64,000 bases of DNA from the NCBI GenBank assembly GCA_023548195.1, contig JAJHZJ010000808.1, forward strand, positions 5,251,182-5,315,181, in the 5' to 3' direction. Every line of letters begins with the position of its first letter. Positions within the stretch are counted from its first letter, which is position 1. Positions 47,381 through 59,520 of this stretch are shown here, in pieces. The DNA is from Bettongia penicillata ogilbyi. Its lineage: Eukaryota > Chordata > Mammalia > Diprotodontia > Potoroidae. The translations under genes and the position numbers were made by a program. The notes under the pieces were generated by a model. The model was not told the origin of the DNA, searched no databases, and saw only the letters and a list, made by a program, of their open reading frames with translations.

Positions 47381-48275
47381 GACTAGATATTCTTTCAAGT
47401 TCAGTCTAGCAGTCATATTTTATGTCTTCTCTTTTATATCTTATTTGTCCTGTTGTTATCCTCCATGCCTTTAAGACAAATTTGTGTAAGGTTTATATTC
47501 CGTTCGAGAATATGCAAATTTTCTATCTCTTCTCAGAGCTTCAAAGTTCAGGCTGTCCATTACCTGCACACTGTGGAATGAGACATGAGATTGATCTCAT
47601 TAAGAAAGACAATACTTTTACTCCATCTATCAGAAGGTGGTAAGATCTTTCCTTATCAAAAGAAGAGAGAATTCTTCATCAAATTCATAGTTCAGTTGTG
47701 TAAATTAACACAATCCTAATTACAGAAATAAAAAGTTGTGTGTCTCAGGCAGAAAATTGCCTATTTTCATTGCTTTGTTAATTGATTGTAAAGCGTAGTC
47801 ATCAAGAAATACAGTTGGCTTTTAAATAAGTTATCTGGAATATCTGTATTGGGGGGATAAGAATTCTCTTAGTAAAATAGCTAAATTTCTAGACTGGTAG
47901 CTAAATGTAGTGATTTGTGGAGAGTAGGATGCTATTTGTAGCAGATACTAAATATGGTCTATTGATACACATAATGGTTCCTTTCTTTATGGTTTTATGA
48001 GAGTTGGGGCAGTTTCTATCTGTTGATAGAAAGTCACCCCTTGGAGGCAGTTAGACCTGAATTCAAATCTTGACTCTCATAAATAATAACTGTGTATCCA
48101 CTCATATCCTAGTCTCAGGTGTCATTATAAGGCTGTAATTTACAATGGATTGCCCATCTGAATTAGTAGAGGAGATGTATACTGAGAGTTTACTATATCT
48201 TCTCTCAAAGATGTTTAATCAACCCAAAGGAATTTCATAATGCCTGTTTGCGGATGTCATGTTCTTTGCACTAAT

Positions 48276-48276
<1 letters not shown>
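47381..48276. other. Intronic stretch, no feature assigned
   Basis: AT-rich, no recognisable feature. Confidence 0.5.
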
Positions 48277-48310
<34 letters not shown>

Positions 48311-48326
48311 TGTGTGTGTGTGTGTA
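48277..48326. repeat. (TG)n microsatellite
   Basis: About 50 bp of TG with one TACG interruption. Confidence 0.95.
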
Positions 48327-49559
48327 TAGTTTAAAATAAGTGGTACTGGTATCTCTCTCAGGTAGGTCAACCTGTTAGTAAGCAAGATGGAACCTTTAAA
48401 TAATTCACTGTGGAAGAAATAGACAAAGTAGAATTTAGGAAAGCTACATTTACTAGTTAAAAGGAATTAGCTTTATGTTAATTTAGAATTTCAGTCTCTT
48501 TGTTAAGGATGTATGGATCAAGGGGTTTAAACATGATAATGTCTATCCTTTTGGCTCACTCTTTTTATGGCATCCCTCCCTTAGTTGTGGAAGTGACCAA
48601 ATAATGGAGATGAAACCCTGCTGTCTGTGCTTGGGCCCATGCATAATTTGTTTCTATTACTTTAGACCAATAACATCCTCTGGGATTCTGCTGAGCTCTG
48701 CTTCTGATAAGAATCAAGGCAGCCATATTATCATACCTATATAGAACACATGGAGATTTCCTTTTTTAGATGGAATTTTGCCACTTAGAATCTGTAGCAA
48801 GATGATAATATGTTTAAATTGGATGATCACTTATCCCACAGACTTTTTTAAAAAAATAGATTCTGGAAGCATGCCTTTAAAAAATTTTTTTGAACGGAAA
48901 TTGCAGATTTTGGTAGTCGATTGACAAGGCTACTTTTGAATTATTTTTTTTCTAGCTATTTACTTAGCTTTTTAAAATTTGAAACTCAACTTTTTTAGCT
49001 AGGAGCAATCACTTTTCTATAATTAACAATATGACCTAATGTCAGTCTTCTGTTTTAAGTCCTACCCTCCACCCCCACCCCAAAGCTCAATGCTTTATGT
49101 GTTATGCTTTGGCATGTAATGGACCTTTGAAAGATGAACTGCAATTAAATAAATCTGTGACCCTTATAAGAACAAATAGTGCTGTTGAAAGAGTTCAAGA
49201 ACACAGTGTCTCCCTGAAAGATGATCTGAGCTCATGAACCCTTTGAATACTTGAGTTTTGTTTTTGGTGGGTGTGTATATACATACAGAAACTTATTTTA
49301 AAAAATCTCGGTAGCAAGATATTTGAAGGTTTTTGTGTTCTTAACCCAGGAGCATTTCTGCTGGCAGGACTTGAAGGAAACTTGTCTGTCATGTATTTGG
49401 TAGTCCTGCTGTGGGCAGCAGTCTATAGCAGAGGAGAGTGAAGGGTAGTAATGGAGCTGGGAGACAGGCACCCATGGAGCAGAGAAGACAGACAGGAAAA
49501 TTCTCTGTGTCCTCAGACACCCAGCCTCCACCTCATTTATATCATTACAGACAAGGCAG
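48327..49559. other. Intronic stretch, no feature assigned
   Basis: No recognisable repeat or coding sequence. Confidence 0.5.
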
Positions 49560-49812
49560 TTGAGTGGCACAGTGGATAGAGCACCAGACCTAAAGTCAGG
49601 AAGATCTGAGTTCAAATCTGGCCTCAGATGCTCACCAGCTGTGTGATGATAGGCAAACCATTTAATCTCTTTTGTCTCAGTTTCCTCAACTGTAAAATAG
49701 GGATAATGATAACACATCTCCCAGGGTTGTTGTAAGTATCAAATGAAATGATATTTATATTTTGTTTAGCACATAATTGAGGCACTTGCATTAAATAGCT
49801 AAAAAAAAAAAA
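49560..49812 (+). mobile_element. Well-preserved full-length marsupial tRNA/L2-tailed SINE
   Basis: Complete order: head 'ggcagttgagtggcacagtg' and 'gatagagcaccagac', 'aagtcaggaagatctgagtt', 'caaatctggcctcagatgct', 'agctgtgtgatgataggcaa', 'ctcagtttcctcaactgtaa', 'cagggttgttgtaagtatca', L2-like end 'ggcacttgcattaaatagct', then A12. It is the best copy in the window for dating and species placement. Confidence 0.9.
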
Positions 49813-50130
49813 GGTTGACTTTGCCTTAATAAGCAAGAATGCGCAACAAGAGCACTTAGCTTTTTTGGATTTTCCCTCCCTCCCTTCACCTCATTATGGA
49901 AATGGATCTGGTCAGTATGGCAGGATATGGTCATTCTCATGGTATTTAGAAATCAAGTCAGAAGGGCCTGCACTTCACTTGTGCTGGACTTTTTTTTATG
50001 GCCTTAGGTGACCAGGAAGATGCCAGGGAAGGGAGGGGCCAGTTCATTCCCATGAACAATTTTTGGGAAAACTAATTCCTATGGCAAAAGTGGATGAGAG
50101 TGTGGGGAGGGGTGGGACTGATCCTTACAC

Positions 50131-50280
50131 TATATCTATCTATCTATCTATCTATTATCTATATCTACATATCTATATATATCTATATATCTATATAATA
50201 TATATAACTATATCTATAGTTATATATATATAGCTATATATATACACATATATAGTTATATATAGATATATAACTATATA
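50131..50280. repeat. (ATCT)n and (AT)n low-complexity block
   Basis: CTAT/ATCT units followed by about 110 bp of TATATA/TATAGTTATA that is strongly self-complementary. Confidence 0.95.
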
Positions 50281-50564
50281 TGCCAATATATTTTGTAAGT
50301 GTAAGAAAATAAAAGCAAGGTAGACAGTCCTGGGCACAAGAAGAGTCTTTTTTACATGTGTCCTCTCTGTCAACTAGAAGTCCCTTTAGATCTACATTCT
50401 AAGATCACAGACTTGGACAGTCCACCACAGAATCCACCTCTGGAGTTATTCATCAGTGCTATTGGTAGCTGATTAAGGTATCAGTCTTTTATAGAATAGT
50501 TTAATGTTTAAAATGTGCTTGACATTTGTGTCATCATTCAGTCTTTTCAGTGGCACCCATGATA

Positions 50565-50850
50565 ATGATAATGGCAATGGTAGTGACCACAAAAACTAGC
50601 ATTTATATAGTGCTTATTATGTGTCAAGCACTGTGCTAAGCACTTTGCAAATATTATCTCAATTAATCCTTGCAATAATTCTGGGAGGCCAATGCTAATA
50701 TTTTCCCCATTTTGTAGTAGAGGAAATGGGCAAACTCAGGTTGACTTGCCCATAATCATTACAAAGCTAATACGTTTCCGAGGTTAGATGTGAACTCAGG
50801 TTTTCCTGATCCCAGGTCCAGCATTCTGTCCACTTCATTAGTGTGTGGCT
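50565..50850 (+). repeat. MIR SINE
   Basis: 'aactagcatttatatagtgc', 'gtgtcaagcactgtgctaag', 'cactttgcaaatattatctc', 'gatgtgaactcaggttttcc', 'tgatcccaggtccagcattc'. Confidence 0.9.
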
Positions 50851-51069
50851 CTAATATTATCTCCATTTTACATATTAAACAACTGAAACTCTGAGAGGTG
50901 ATTCGCTTGTCATCACAGGGCTATGAAATTATAGCAGTCAAAAAACAAATCCAAGTTTGCAGATTCCAGGGTTCTGTTGAAGTCCCCACATTTTACCTCT
51001 AGGATTTCTTCTGTACCCTTCCCTGTCTCTTACCAATAAGGTTTCTTAGTTGCCAGGAATCAGATTCTG

Positions 51070-51340
51070 TGTATGATAATAATAGTAATGTTAATTAAAT
51101 GCTAACATTTCTGTAGTACATTAAGGTTTTCATAAGACTTTACACTTAAATTATCTCATTTGATTCTCCCAATAGCTTAACCTTGTGAACTAGGTAGAAT
51201 TATCCTTATTTTACAGATGAGAAAATTGAGGCTGTGAAAAGTTAAATGACTTAACCAGAGTCACATAGTTAGGAAGTGTGTAAGGTGTGGGATCCAATCT
51301 CCGGTTTCCCTGAAACCAAGTTCCCACTGTCTACTATAAC
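51070..51340 (+). repeat. MIR SINE
   Basis: 'taaatgctaacatttctgta', 'aaattatctcatttgattct', 'ttttacagatgagaaaattg', 'aaccagagtcacatagttag'. Confidence 0.85.
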
Positions 51341-52299
51341 AGCTATGAACATACTGGATTGTGTTAGGAATATGTAGCCTAAAAACAGTGAGAGAAAATA
51401 TAAACTTTGTATATTTTTTGGAAAGCATGACCAACAAAATTAGTCAATTTCTCTGATCACAGTACATTTCAAACCTTTCAGAATACAATTATGTGCAAGA
51501 AATAAAGCATTTTACTAGTTTCCAGGATCTAAGACACCAAGGATAATTAGAAGGCAAAACCCCAATTAACAGCAGAGAAGGCTAATTCCTAACCCCTAAT
51601 ACTGTCACTAAGTACTTCATCCTCCACAGTTGGCCTCACTTTAGCAGTGCTGCTAATGATGACCCCTGGGATTATACTACAATTCAACTTTCTCCCTCTA
51701 CCTCCACTGCTGTGGAAAACTAAACGTCAGAAGCTTGTCTTGACCAGAATAGCTGTGAAGCCACTCTCTGTGCTACAACAGTACTCAACTAGACGGATGA
51801 AATATAGAGGGAACTGGGGAGGGATGCCAGGATTGTGTGTCTCTTTTACATTTCACTAAGTTGTAGGTATAAGGGCTAGCATCTAACTGTGGCCAGTTCT
51901 GTTTCCTCAGAAATCACTTAGGGTGGAAATGGAGGCTGATCAAATTGGAATTGCTCAGCATGGGAGAAGATGGAGACTTTGAAGTCCAGTCCTCAGGGGA
52001 ACTACAATCGAAGGGGAAGGAGTCAGAAATTGAACAATAGAGGAGTATAAGGGAAAAAATTCTCAGAAAGACGAACATGTAATTAAAGATAAAGAACTTA
52101 AGCATCAACAGATAAATCAACAGAGAAGGTTTTATTAGCAGAAATATGCATGTTCTCCAAATTAGGTGAGAGTTTAGGGATCTATGACTAAATATTATGA
52201 GACAAAGGAAAATGAATAAACATGTGAGAATTTAGTTGATTCCCAAGGGAGTAATAGAATTACATCAGAATGTTCCTGATGTGATAAAGAGAGGTAAGA
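51341..52299. other. Intronic stretch, no feature assigned
   Basis: No clear element; the right end may be part of the degraded L1 that follows. Confidence 0.45.
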
Positions 52300-52970
52300 A
52301 GGAAAAAGAACAAGAGTTATAAAAGCAGAATTTATGGTTTGTAAAAGAAAAATAGTTGGCACAATAGAAAAACTTGAATTTACAGTGTTAAGTCTCACCC
52401 AAGAAGCAAAGTACAGAATAAGTGATTCAGAATGAAAATACAATTGAAGTAGTCTGGAGTTATAGATTCCAGAAGAACATGGCAAGTCAAAATACCAGAA
52501 AACAGTAATGTGAGAAATAAAACAAGGAAATTGTCCAGAACTTTTGGACACAGAAAATAAAATGCCAGTTGAAAGAGTCCAGAGATCTTCAGGGAAAATA
52601 AGATAACAAAACAAAAATTAACCTGCAAACTACAAGACAGATAGTGGTTCAGTTGAACAATTCCAATGGCAAATAAGAAATTCTGCAAGTAACCAGGAGA
52701 AGCACCTTCAAATATTAAGGAATGGAAATTCAAATAACACAAGATTACCCTGACACCAGATTAGACCAGAGGGAATGGAATAATTTGTGCTCTTGAAGAA
52801 GGAGCAATCCAAGAATATGTGTCTTGCAAACCTGAGTTTAGTAATTAATAAAATAAGATAAATATTCAATAAAAAATTCATTTAGAAGCATTCCCAGGGG
52901 GAAAAAATGCTGATCCTGAACATATTTGCTTTTGAAACACACCAGAAAACAAAAATAGGCAAATGACAAC
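52300..52970 (+). pseudogene. Degraded L1 ORF1 remnant, plus strand
   Basis: 52527-52604 reads GNCPELLDTENKMPVERVQR followed by SSGKIR, which aligns with NCPEILEPEGKINIERIYRS of the ORF1p in the half-L1 at 2460-2560. Before it, 'gattccagaagaacatggca' fits the LENRSRR block; after it, 'cttcaaatattaaggaatgg' and 'aataacacaagattacc' fit the KQFKYCGNTVRITQD block. Many stops and frameshifts are present. It is much older than the copy at 2093-3197. Confidence 0.65.
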
Positions 52971-54364
52971 TATAGCAAAGTAACAATGGAGAGATTTTTA
53001 AATGATTTCTTTGTAAAAAGATAGAAGACCAAAAGGGAAAGCAGAAGTCATACAGAAATGATTTTGAAGAAACAAGTCTGAAACTTCATGACTAAATTTA
53101 ATCTCACCATTTTCTGCTTACAAATAAATGAATATTTTTGTGTGACCTAATTATAAAATGAGAGGTTACATAGAAGAGGAGTAGGGAGCAATAAGATTAA
53201 GAGGAATATGGCTTATACCCTAATTACTTCAAAGGTTAACAGTGAAGAGAAAATCAATCCTGTAGTCTCTTAAGAAGAAGAGTCTGCAAGTTAATGCATA
53301 ATTAAGTTACACAATTATGAAATGGGGGCAGGCATGCCTGGTTCTTGGGGTACTTACTAGGAAAGACCACAACTGCAGCAGGAAATGGGGTTTCAATCAT
53401 ACTTTAATAAGGCACAGACTCAAAGAGCAAAAAGTGAAGAGGGATACAGAGGCAGATAGCAGCATAGAAATAGAGTTAGAATGGTGAAGTAAGGCAGGAG
53501 GATGGGGATAGGGAGAAGCAGAGAATATCATTCATGTAACTGTGGATTAGAGTTGGGAGCACTAGGTGGCATAGACCAGATGGAGATAGAAGAGGGCTGA
53601 GGCAAAGGAAGCTGAGGAGGAGTTTGAGGTCTTATTTTTGTAGGGATTTGGGGGAAAACAGATCAACTCCTATCTGTGCCAGCTTGGCCTTTCCTTCATT
53701 AACATATCCAGATCAGCTGAAAGTAATCAGTAAAACTTCAAAGTCAGCATTTCAAAGTTCTCAACATTGCTTTGATGTTCTGGGGCCCTCAAACTGTGGA
53801 AATCTGGAATTTGTTTGGAATTTACATGTCATAGGACCAGAAATGTAAGAGCAGCACTTGGATTGCTTTTAATGATCATCACATAACTAGGATGTGAATT
53901 TTGGTTTAATGTATGGTACAATTTGTAAATTATACTCCTTTGATCTCTGGAATGGTATGTACGTGACTTCCAGTACGTGGTTTCCCTTTGCAATTTCATT
54001 TTCTGTTGTTGACCCTTTTTATTGTCTGCTTATAAAGTATACTGACTAAGGGAGGGAATGTGTGTTCCGTGGAACCAGAAGAAGATAAATTTTAACACAA
54101 CAGGGGAATGGACAAGGTGGCAAAGGTAAGGGAAGTGGAGTGAGGTAACCCAAGCATAGCCTTCCTATGGGGGAAGAAAGCTATCCTATAAAGGGAGAAG
54201 GAGATCTTACATTGAGTCTAATTTTCAAGGGATTAATGTTTAGAGAGAACACTCATCCTGGGTCAGGAGAAAAGGGATCGTGTTCAACTAATGCACAGAG
54301 ATGTGAAAGAGCACGAGCCCAGAGAGGAGATTTTACAGCACAAGTTAGAAAATGAAAAAACTTA
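52971..54364. other. Intronic stretch, unassigned, possibly repeat-derived
   Basis: 53330-53640 and 54030-54360 are purine-rich with LTR-like composition, but I found no defining ends or motifs. Confidence 0.45.
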
Positions 54365-54745
54365 ATGAACTTATGAACAGACTTAATGAACTGATGCAGT
54401 GAAGTGAGCATAACCAGTGGAACATTGTACACAGTCACAGCAATAGTGCATGAAGAACAGCTGTGAATGAATTAGCTTTTCTCAGCAATACAGTGATCTA
54501 AGACAATTCCAAAGGAGTCATGATGAAAAAATACTATCCACCTCCAGAGAAAGAACTGATAATGTCAGAGTGCAGACTGTTTTCTTCTACAAAATGACTA
54601 ATATGAAATGTTTTATATATTTCCTGATATAACCTATATCATATTGCTAACCACCTCAGAGAGAAGGGAGAAAAAGCAGGGAGGGATAGAATTTGGAACT
54701 CAAAAAAGTCAAAAGTTGTTGAAAAAATAAAATATTATTTAAAAA
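54365..54745 (+). repeat. L1 3' end, plus strand
   Basis: 'gatgcagtgaagtgagcata', 'acattgtacacagtcacagc', 'cagtgatctaagacaattcc', 'ccacctccagagaaagaact', A-rich end 'aaaaataaaatattattt'. Confidence 0.85.
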
Positions 54746-54749
54746 AGTT

Positions 54750-55180
54750 TTCATGTAAAGCCAAAAGCAAGGATCACATATAATAGAGACATGCTGGAGG
54801 CTTTCCCATTAAATATCAGAATTAAGCAAAGATGCCTACTCTCTCTCCACTGTTATTTGATATAGTTTTGTATATGCTAGCAATAGCAAAGATACAAGAA
54901 TGAAATTAAGGTGAAAAGGTAAAGAAGAGATAAAACTACTCTTAGTTGCTGAAGATATGATTTACTTGGAAAATTCTAGGGAATCAACAAAGATACTTAT
55001 CAAGATAATAGGTTCAGCATGGTTGCAGGCTAAAAAAAGAAACCTTCAAAAATCAACAATATTTCTATATCAGAATAACAAGATCTAAAAGTCAATAATA
55101 CAAAGGAAAATTGTAAATGATTACAAAATGGATAATATATCTGGGGATCACTCTACCCAAGCATATAAATTTTAGTTATT
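54750..55180 (+). pseudogene. L1 ORF2 reverse-transcriptase fragment, plus strand
   Basis: Shows LSPLLFDIVLYMLAIA (about 54838-54888), VAEDMIYLE in place of FADD...YLE (about 54945-54971), and a STIFLYQNN block (about 55053-55080). This is the L1 palm region. The YADD/FADD-type catalytic motif reads VAED, and frames are broken. It directly follows the A-tail of another L1 (54365-54745), so these are two separate fragments. Confidence 0.75.
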
Positions 55181-57034
55181 CCTTTCACATCATAGGGTAC
55201 TATGCATGCCCCTGCAATCTGGAAGATCTGTGCAAAATTTTGTAGCCCTTTCCTTGTACCAGAGAAAAAGTCTGAATTTTCTTTTATGGGATATTTACAG
55301 ACCTTATTGTAAAATTTGGGCTAAATATTTGGTCATAGGCTATTTGTGGGTCAATGTTAAATAAAAATACTGTATGAAAAGGAAATTTTGAAGAACACCT
55401 GAAATACCACAGTAAGTATGCCGATCCACAATACATTGAAACCCCTCTGGTAAAAATTGCAGTGTGGAATGGAAAACTGTATTGTATAGATTCCATTACA
55501 AGGAGCTCTTTAAAGAAATAGAAAGCAATTTGAATAGCTGGAATAGTAATTCTGGCTGAGCTATGCCAACATAATGAAAATGACAATACCATTAAAGTTA
55601 ATTTACAGTTTTTATGTTATATCAAATACTCAGAGTTAATTTTGTAGAAATGGATTTTTTTAAAAAATTATTTGAAAAAGTAAAAGGAAAGGTCTGGAAT
55701 ATTATTAAAAATGATGAAAAGAAGTAGGGACAAATCAGAATAGTTTTTCAGATCCATTTGAAGAGTAAGGTTAAAAGTAGATAGAGTAATTTGTAGTGCT
55801 TTATACAGTTCTGCCATTAGAGGTCTTTCCAGAACTACTCTAATGAATAAGTAAGTATATGTGTTAATTGACATTGGTTATATTTAAATGGATATTGTCA
55901 GTGCACGAGTTCTTGAAAACATTTCCTTTACAGTGATGAATTGTAAGGAAGTCCCTTTTTATAGGCAGTGCAGAGATTAACCATAATCTTATCCAAGTTG
56001 AAATACTAGTTATATATTTTAGGAGTCGTGAGACCCACATTTTTAAATAAGACATAGTTTATGTACATTATGCGATTAAATTTTAAAAATTTATCTTGCA
56101 TATATGTGGAGATGGCCTTCTGATCACTTTGGACCTTAACCAAGAAAACCCGCGTAGCCATAACAATAAACAGGTTTATGCATTTTAGCATTAAGAAGTA
56201 TGCCACTTTCTCAACTGTTTATATCTTGAAGAAACAGCTTGGGGCTGTCTTGTCTCACCTTCTCTCTGTGCAGTGGGTTGCAAATACATTCTATTCTCCC
56301 TCAAATTCCACAAGACAATTTGTCTGGATGTGGGCAAGAATTGTCCCTGTATTTTTATTGTTTGTATAACTATTAAATGCCATTGCGGTGGAGATCTGAC
56401 AGCCTATGAAGAACAAAAACATATGGACCGATGGAACATAACAGTCCTTTTGTAAGAAATATTTGCTTTTGAGTTATTTGTATCTAAGTGAATCACTCAC
56501 ATGGTTTATGGTGTGCCTGTTTAAATATATGGCATTTCTGTTATATTTATGTAAAAAGCGTGTTATCATCCTCTCTGATTCTGAGTAATAGAAATGATCT
56601 TTACCCACCTAGTCATTTAATCCTTAATGCTACCCTACTAAGAAGACGTTTTAACAGATGAGGGAATTTTGACTAATGTCAATTTGCATGTAACTCTCAG
56701 TCTGTTAGTTGTAGAGTTGAATAGTAATTCAGATCTTTTAAATACTTCCTGGTGCTGTTTGCTTTGGTGTGTGCACCACCAACCTCAGCTTTGTGGGTTT
56801 CTTATTATTAGATGATGATAACCTTAAAGCAAAATATAATTATATTACAGATCAACTTTGAGTGCTGTGACTTAATGGATATCTGGCAATGGAGTTGTGC
56901 CATTTCTGTGGAGCATTTGAGAGTTATTTAATTAAGCTTTTACAATAAGCTTTGTTTTAGGTCAGTATTAAGGTATGAAGAGCAGACATTCTGTTCTCAA
57001 AGATGTAAATTATTTAGTGACAGAATGAAGATTT
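55181..57034. other. Intronic stretch, no feature assigned
   Basis: AT-rich. Short ORFs at 55284-55592 and 56178-56455 have no recognisable domain. Confidence 0.5.
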
Positions 57035-57150
57035 TTAGAATCATAGAATTTCAGACATGAAAAAGACCTTAGAAATAATTTCATCCAATCTTCTGCACAG
57101 TATAAGAGTATGTTCAATAGCTTTTTTTCCATCTAGCTTCTGCTTAAATT
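57035..57150 (-). repeat. CR1/L3 3' end, short, minus strand
   Basis: 'agaatcatagaatttcagac', 'aaaagaccttagaaataatt', 'tcatccaatcttctgcac'. Confidence 0.6.
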
Positions 57151-57283
57151 AATGGTTTCCAAACTGTATGTACTATAAATATCACGTGCCACCTTTATAA
57201 AACTTACTGTGCATTGATTTTCTTAACATGTATTTTATTCAGTTAAAATTAAGATGACAATTTATGCAACATTTATCTTTTAA

Positions 57284-57490
57284 TTTCATTCATTCATTTA
57301 TTCATTTATTTTATTTATCTATTTATGCATCCATTTAATTATCTATTTATTTATTTATAGTTTTGACATTTGCATTTTATAAGATTTTGAGTTCTGTATT
57401 TTTCCCCTACCTAAGATGATATGCAATCTGATATAGGCTATACATGTAACACAAATCTTCACCAACTAATAACACAATGTAATACATATT
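57284..57490 (-). repeat. L1 3' end with (ATTT)n tail, minus strand
   Basis: ATTT/CATT-rich run (57284-57359), then 'agttttgacatttgcatttt', 'ataagattttgagttctgta', 'gatatgcaatctgatatagg', 'ctatacatgtaa'. The tetranucleotide run is the reversed A-rich L1 tail. Confidence 0.75.
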
Positions 57491-57549
57491 TACTGATAAG
57501 ATACATTATAATTTTAATATTTATACCCTATAAAGTAATGGCTATAATA

Positions 57550-59215
57550 ATACTATCAATATTATAAGTGGGTTTATTTTTAGTGCCAGTTTTCTTAAAA
57601 TCTGTTGATGATATTACTATTCATAATTTTTCAACCTCTAACAAGATCAGCCATTTCATCTTTATAACAGCTGTAGCAGAAAACTCCATTTCACAGAAAT
57701 ATGATGTTACGAATGTTAGTTTAATTTGTATCATTTAGATTATATAGAGAATTGAACCCATTTACAGCTTGTCTATCATACAAACCCCTATCTTAAAACA
57801 ACTAATTTCAGTGTACTTCCACAAAACTACTCATTAGTTGCCTTGTCCAGGTGGAACAAGGCCAGATGTGTCATATTTGCCTATGCCAATCAATGAGTCC
57901 TTCACCCAGTTATATTTAGAAATACCTAGATCTCTAAAATAAAATGAACTTTTCCCCATTTTTTTTCCCTTTTCTTTTCTCCCGTAAACTGATCATCTGA
58001 CTAGCAAACTTGTTAGTACTTTCATTTGTGGGGCATTTTGTTTTTTTTTAAAGTGGAGAACATATTAAAATATTTTATCATTTTACAATCCATAGTTCCA
58101 ACCTTTTCATCATTGTAGTGACATAATCTTTCTAGATCAGAATATTATTTCTGAAGTCCTCAAATTAACTCAGGCTTTTAAAAAACCTATCAAATTCACA
58201 AATTTTGGGAGTATGTTTTGTTATAAAATGAATTTGCTTTATCTTTGTTATCACCGGGAAAAATTGCAATTTTGCCTTTTAGTTCAAATGCCTCTTGGAG
58301 TTCTTTAGAAAAGAAAGCCAACAGAAATGCCTTCTGCTCTGCCTCCATTCATCACATAATTTTGCTGTCTTTCTTTTAATTAACTGTTTTATAACTCTTT
58401 ACTAAAGTTTTAAAGCTATGAAATTTGAAAAACCTCATGTAACACTTCACTTATATTTCTCAATACAAGTGATTGTTTGTGAAGTACACAATATGTCCAA
58501 GTTGCTCAAGAGCCTCCTTTTTTAAACCAGTTCATTTTAACTCGACATTGATGGAGTTACATCTGTTCCAGCATCCAATATGTTTTTCCCACATATCATT
58601 TTATTCTGAAAAAAATTATCAACCATATTGGAACTTTCTCTTACTATGTCATTGTCATTAGTGAGTTTACAAAGTCATAGATATTTGGTATAAATTTCAA
58701 TATTGTTGAATATTACATATTTTACATGTGCAATCAAATGAACATCTTCCATCATATTGGTTGCTTCATCTGGTTAGAAACATTTTAACTTTTCAGTTAA
58801 TTGATCACAAAGGTCTTAAAGCATATGGTGCATTCTCCTTCCCACCATTCTTCTGTATGTGAAACTGTTCCAAATTGCTTTGCGTATAATTTGCCAAACA
58901 CTATTTTGACTGTATTTGGTGCTAAGATAGGATCGATGTTTTCCAAATAGGATAAGGCTTCTTACTCCCAGTTATTCTAAGAGCAGCCTCCTATGATGCA
59001 AACAATCCTTTTGATAATACAATTCTAGTTTGTGAAAAAGTTTGTTTCTCTTTGTTAAAAGTATCTAATTTTCTCAGAAAAAATAGAGGTTTTGTCAATG
59101 TATTCCACATTTACACTTTCAAGATGGTTGAATTTATTAGATTTGTGGCTATCTTCAACTGAAACATCCATCCAACCTGGCAGTTTTTCCTTTCCATAAA
59201 TGGTAGTATTTGTGG
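57550..59215 (-). pseudogene. Decayed hAT-superfamily transposase gene (ZBED5/FAM200/SCAND3-like lineage)
   Basis: On the minus strand a hAT transposase can be followed in order through many stops and frameshifts. HLESVNVEYIDK (about 59130-59095) resembles the end of the BED finger block. A KKPYPIWKT-like stretch (about 58950) resembles KKPHTIAET. PDEATNMMEDVHLIAHVKYV (about 58772-58712) corresponds to the DESTD region with the first catalytic Asp. NILDAGTDVTPSM (about 58590-58550) corresponds to the ICTDGA.AM region. TTMMKRLELW (about 58120-58091) corresponds to the K.KLELW block. TSYFCEMEFSATAVIKMKW (about 57706-57650) corresponds to the hATC dimerisation motif (STYLCE.GFSALT.IKTK). The length, about 1.65 kb, fits a nearly complete transposase. 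It could be an autonomous transposon or a retrocopy of a domesticated ZBED-type gene; I saw no poly-A or terminal inverted repeats that decide this. Confidence 0.75.
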
Positions 59216-59254
59216 ATTCTCAACTTTTTTTTTTTAAGTTCTTCTTAAACTGTT

Positions 59255-59330
59255 GTATCCCCAGCGCTTAGCACAGTGTGTAACTAATAGTAGGCACTTA
59301 ATAAATTCTTGTTGACTTGATTACTGTCTT
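59255..59330 (+). repeat. L2 LINE 3' terminus
   Basis: 'gttgtatccccagcgcttag', 'cacagtgtgtaactaatagt', 'aggcacttaataaattcttg', a well-preserved L2 end. Confidence 0.85.
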
Positions 59331-59429
59331 TGCTTTTAATAACAACTGGTGCTCCTGTGGTTTTCTCTTTAAACCAGTTACCTACCTGCCCATCAAAGGT
59401 AGTTTAAATTCATGTTTAAACATTACATA

Positions 59430-59520
59430 TTCAGATCTGTGTTATGAGCCTCTGACTCTGAGTTTCCTCTTCTGTAAAATGGGGGTAATGATATTTGCAT
59501 TGTGAGGAAAATACATAGCA
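59430..59520 (+). repeat. MIR/SINE fragment
   Basis: 'ctgactctgagtttcctctt' and 'ctgtaaaatgggggtaatga'. Confidence 0.55.

Noticed and set aside
49560..49640. tRNA-like sequence (GTGGCACAGTGGATAGAGCACC)
   Set aside because: It is the head of a SINE with the full SINE body and A-tail, not a functional tRNA gene.
52195..52742. Minus-strand ORFs of 139 and 115 codons with hydrophobic, membrane-like composition
   Set aside because: They lie opposite an A-rich L1 ORF1 relic on the plus strand; reversed A-rich L1 sequence routinely gives Phe/Leu/Ser-rich frames.
55284..56455. ORFs considered as retroviral or host gene remnants
   Set aside because: No retroviral or cellular motif could be identified in any frame.
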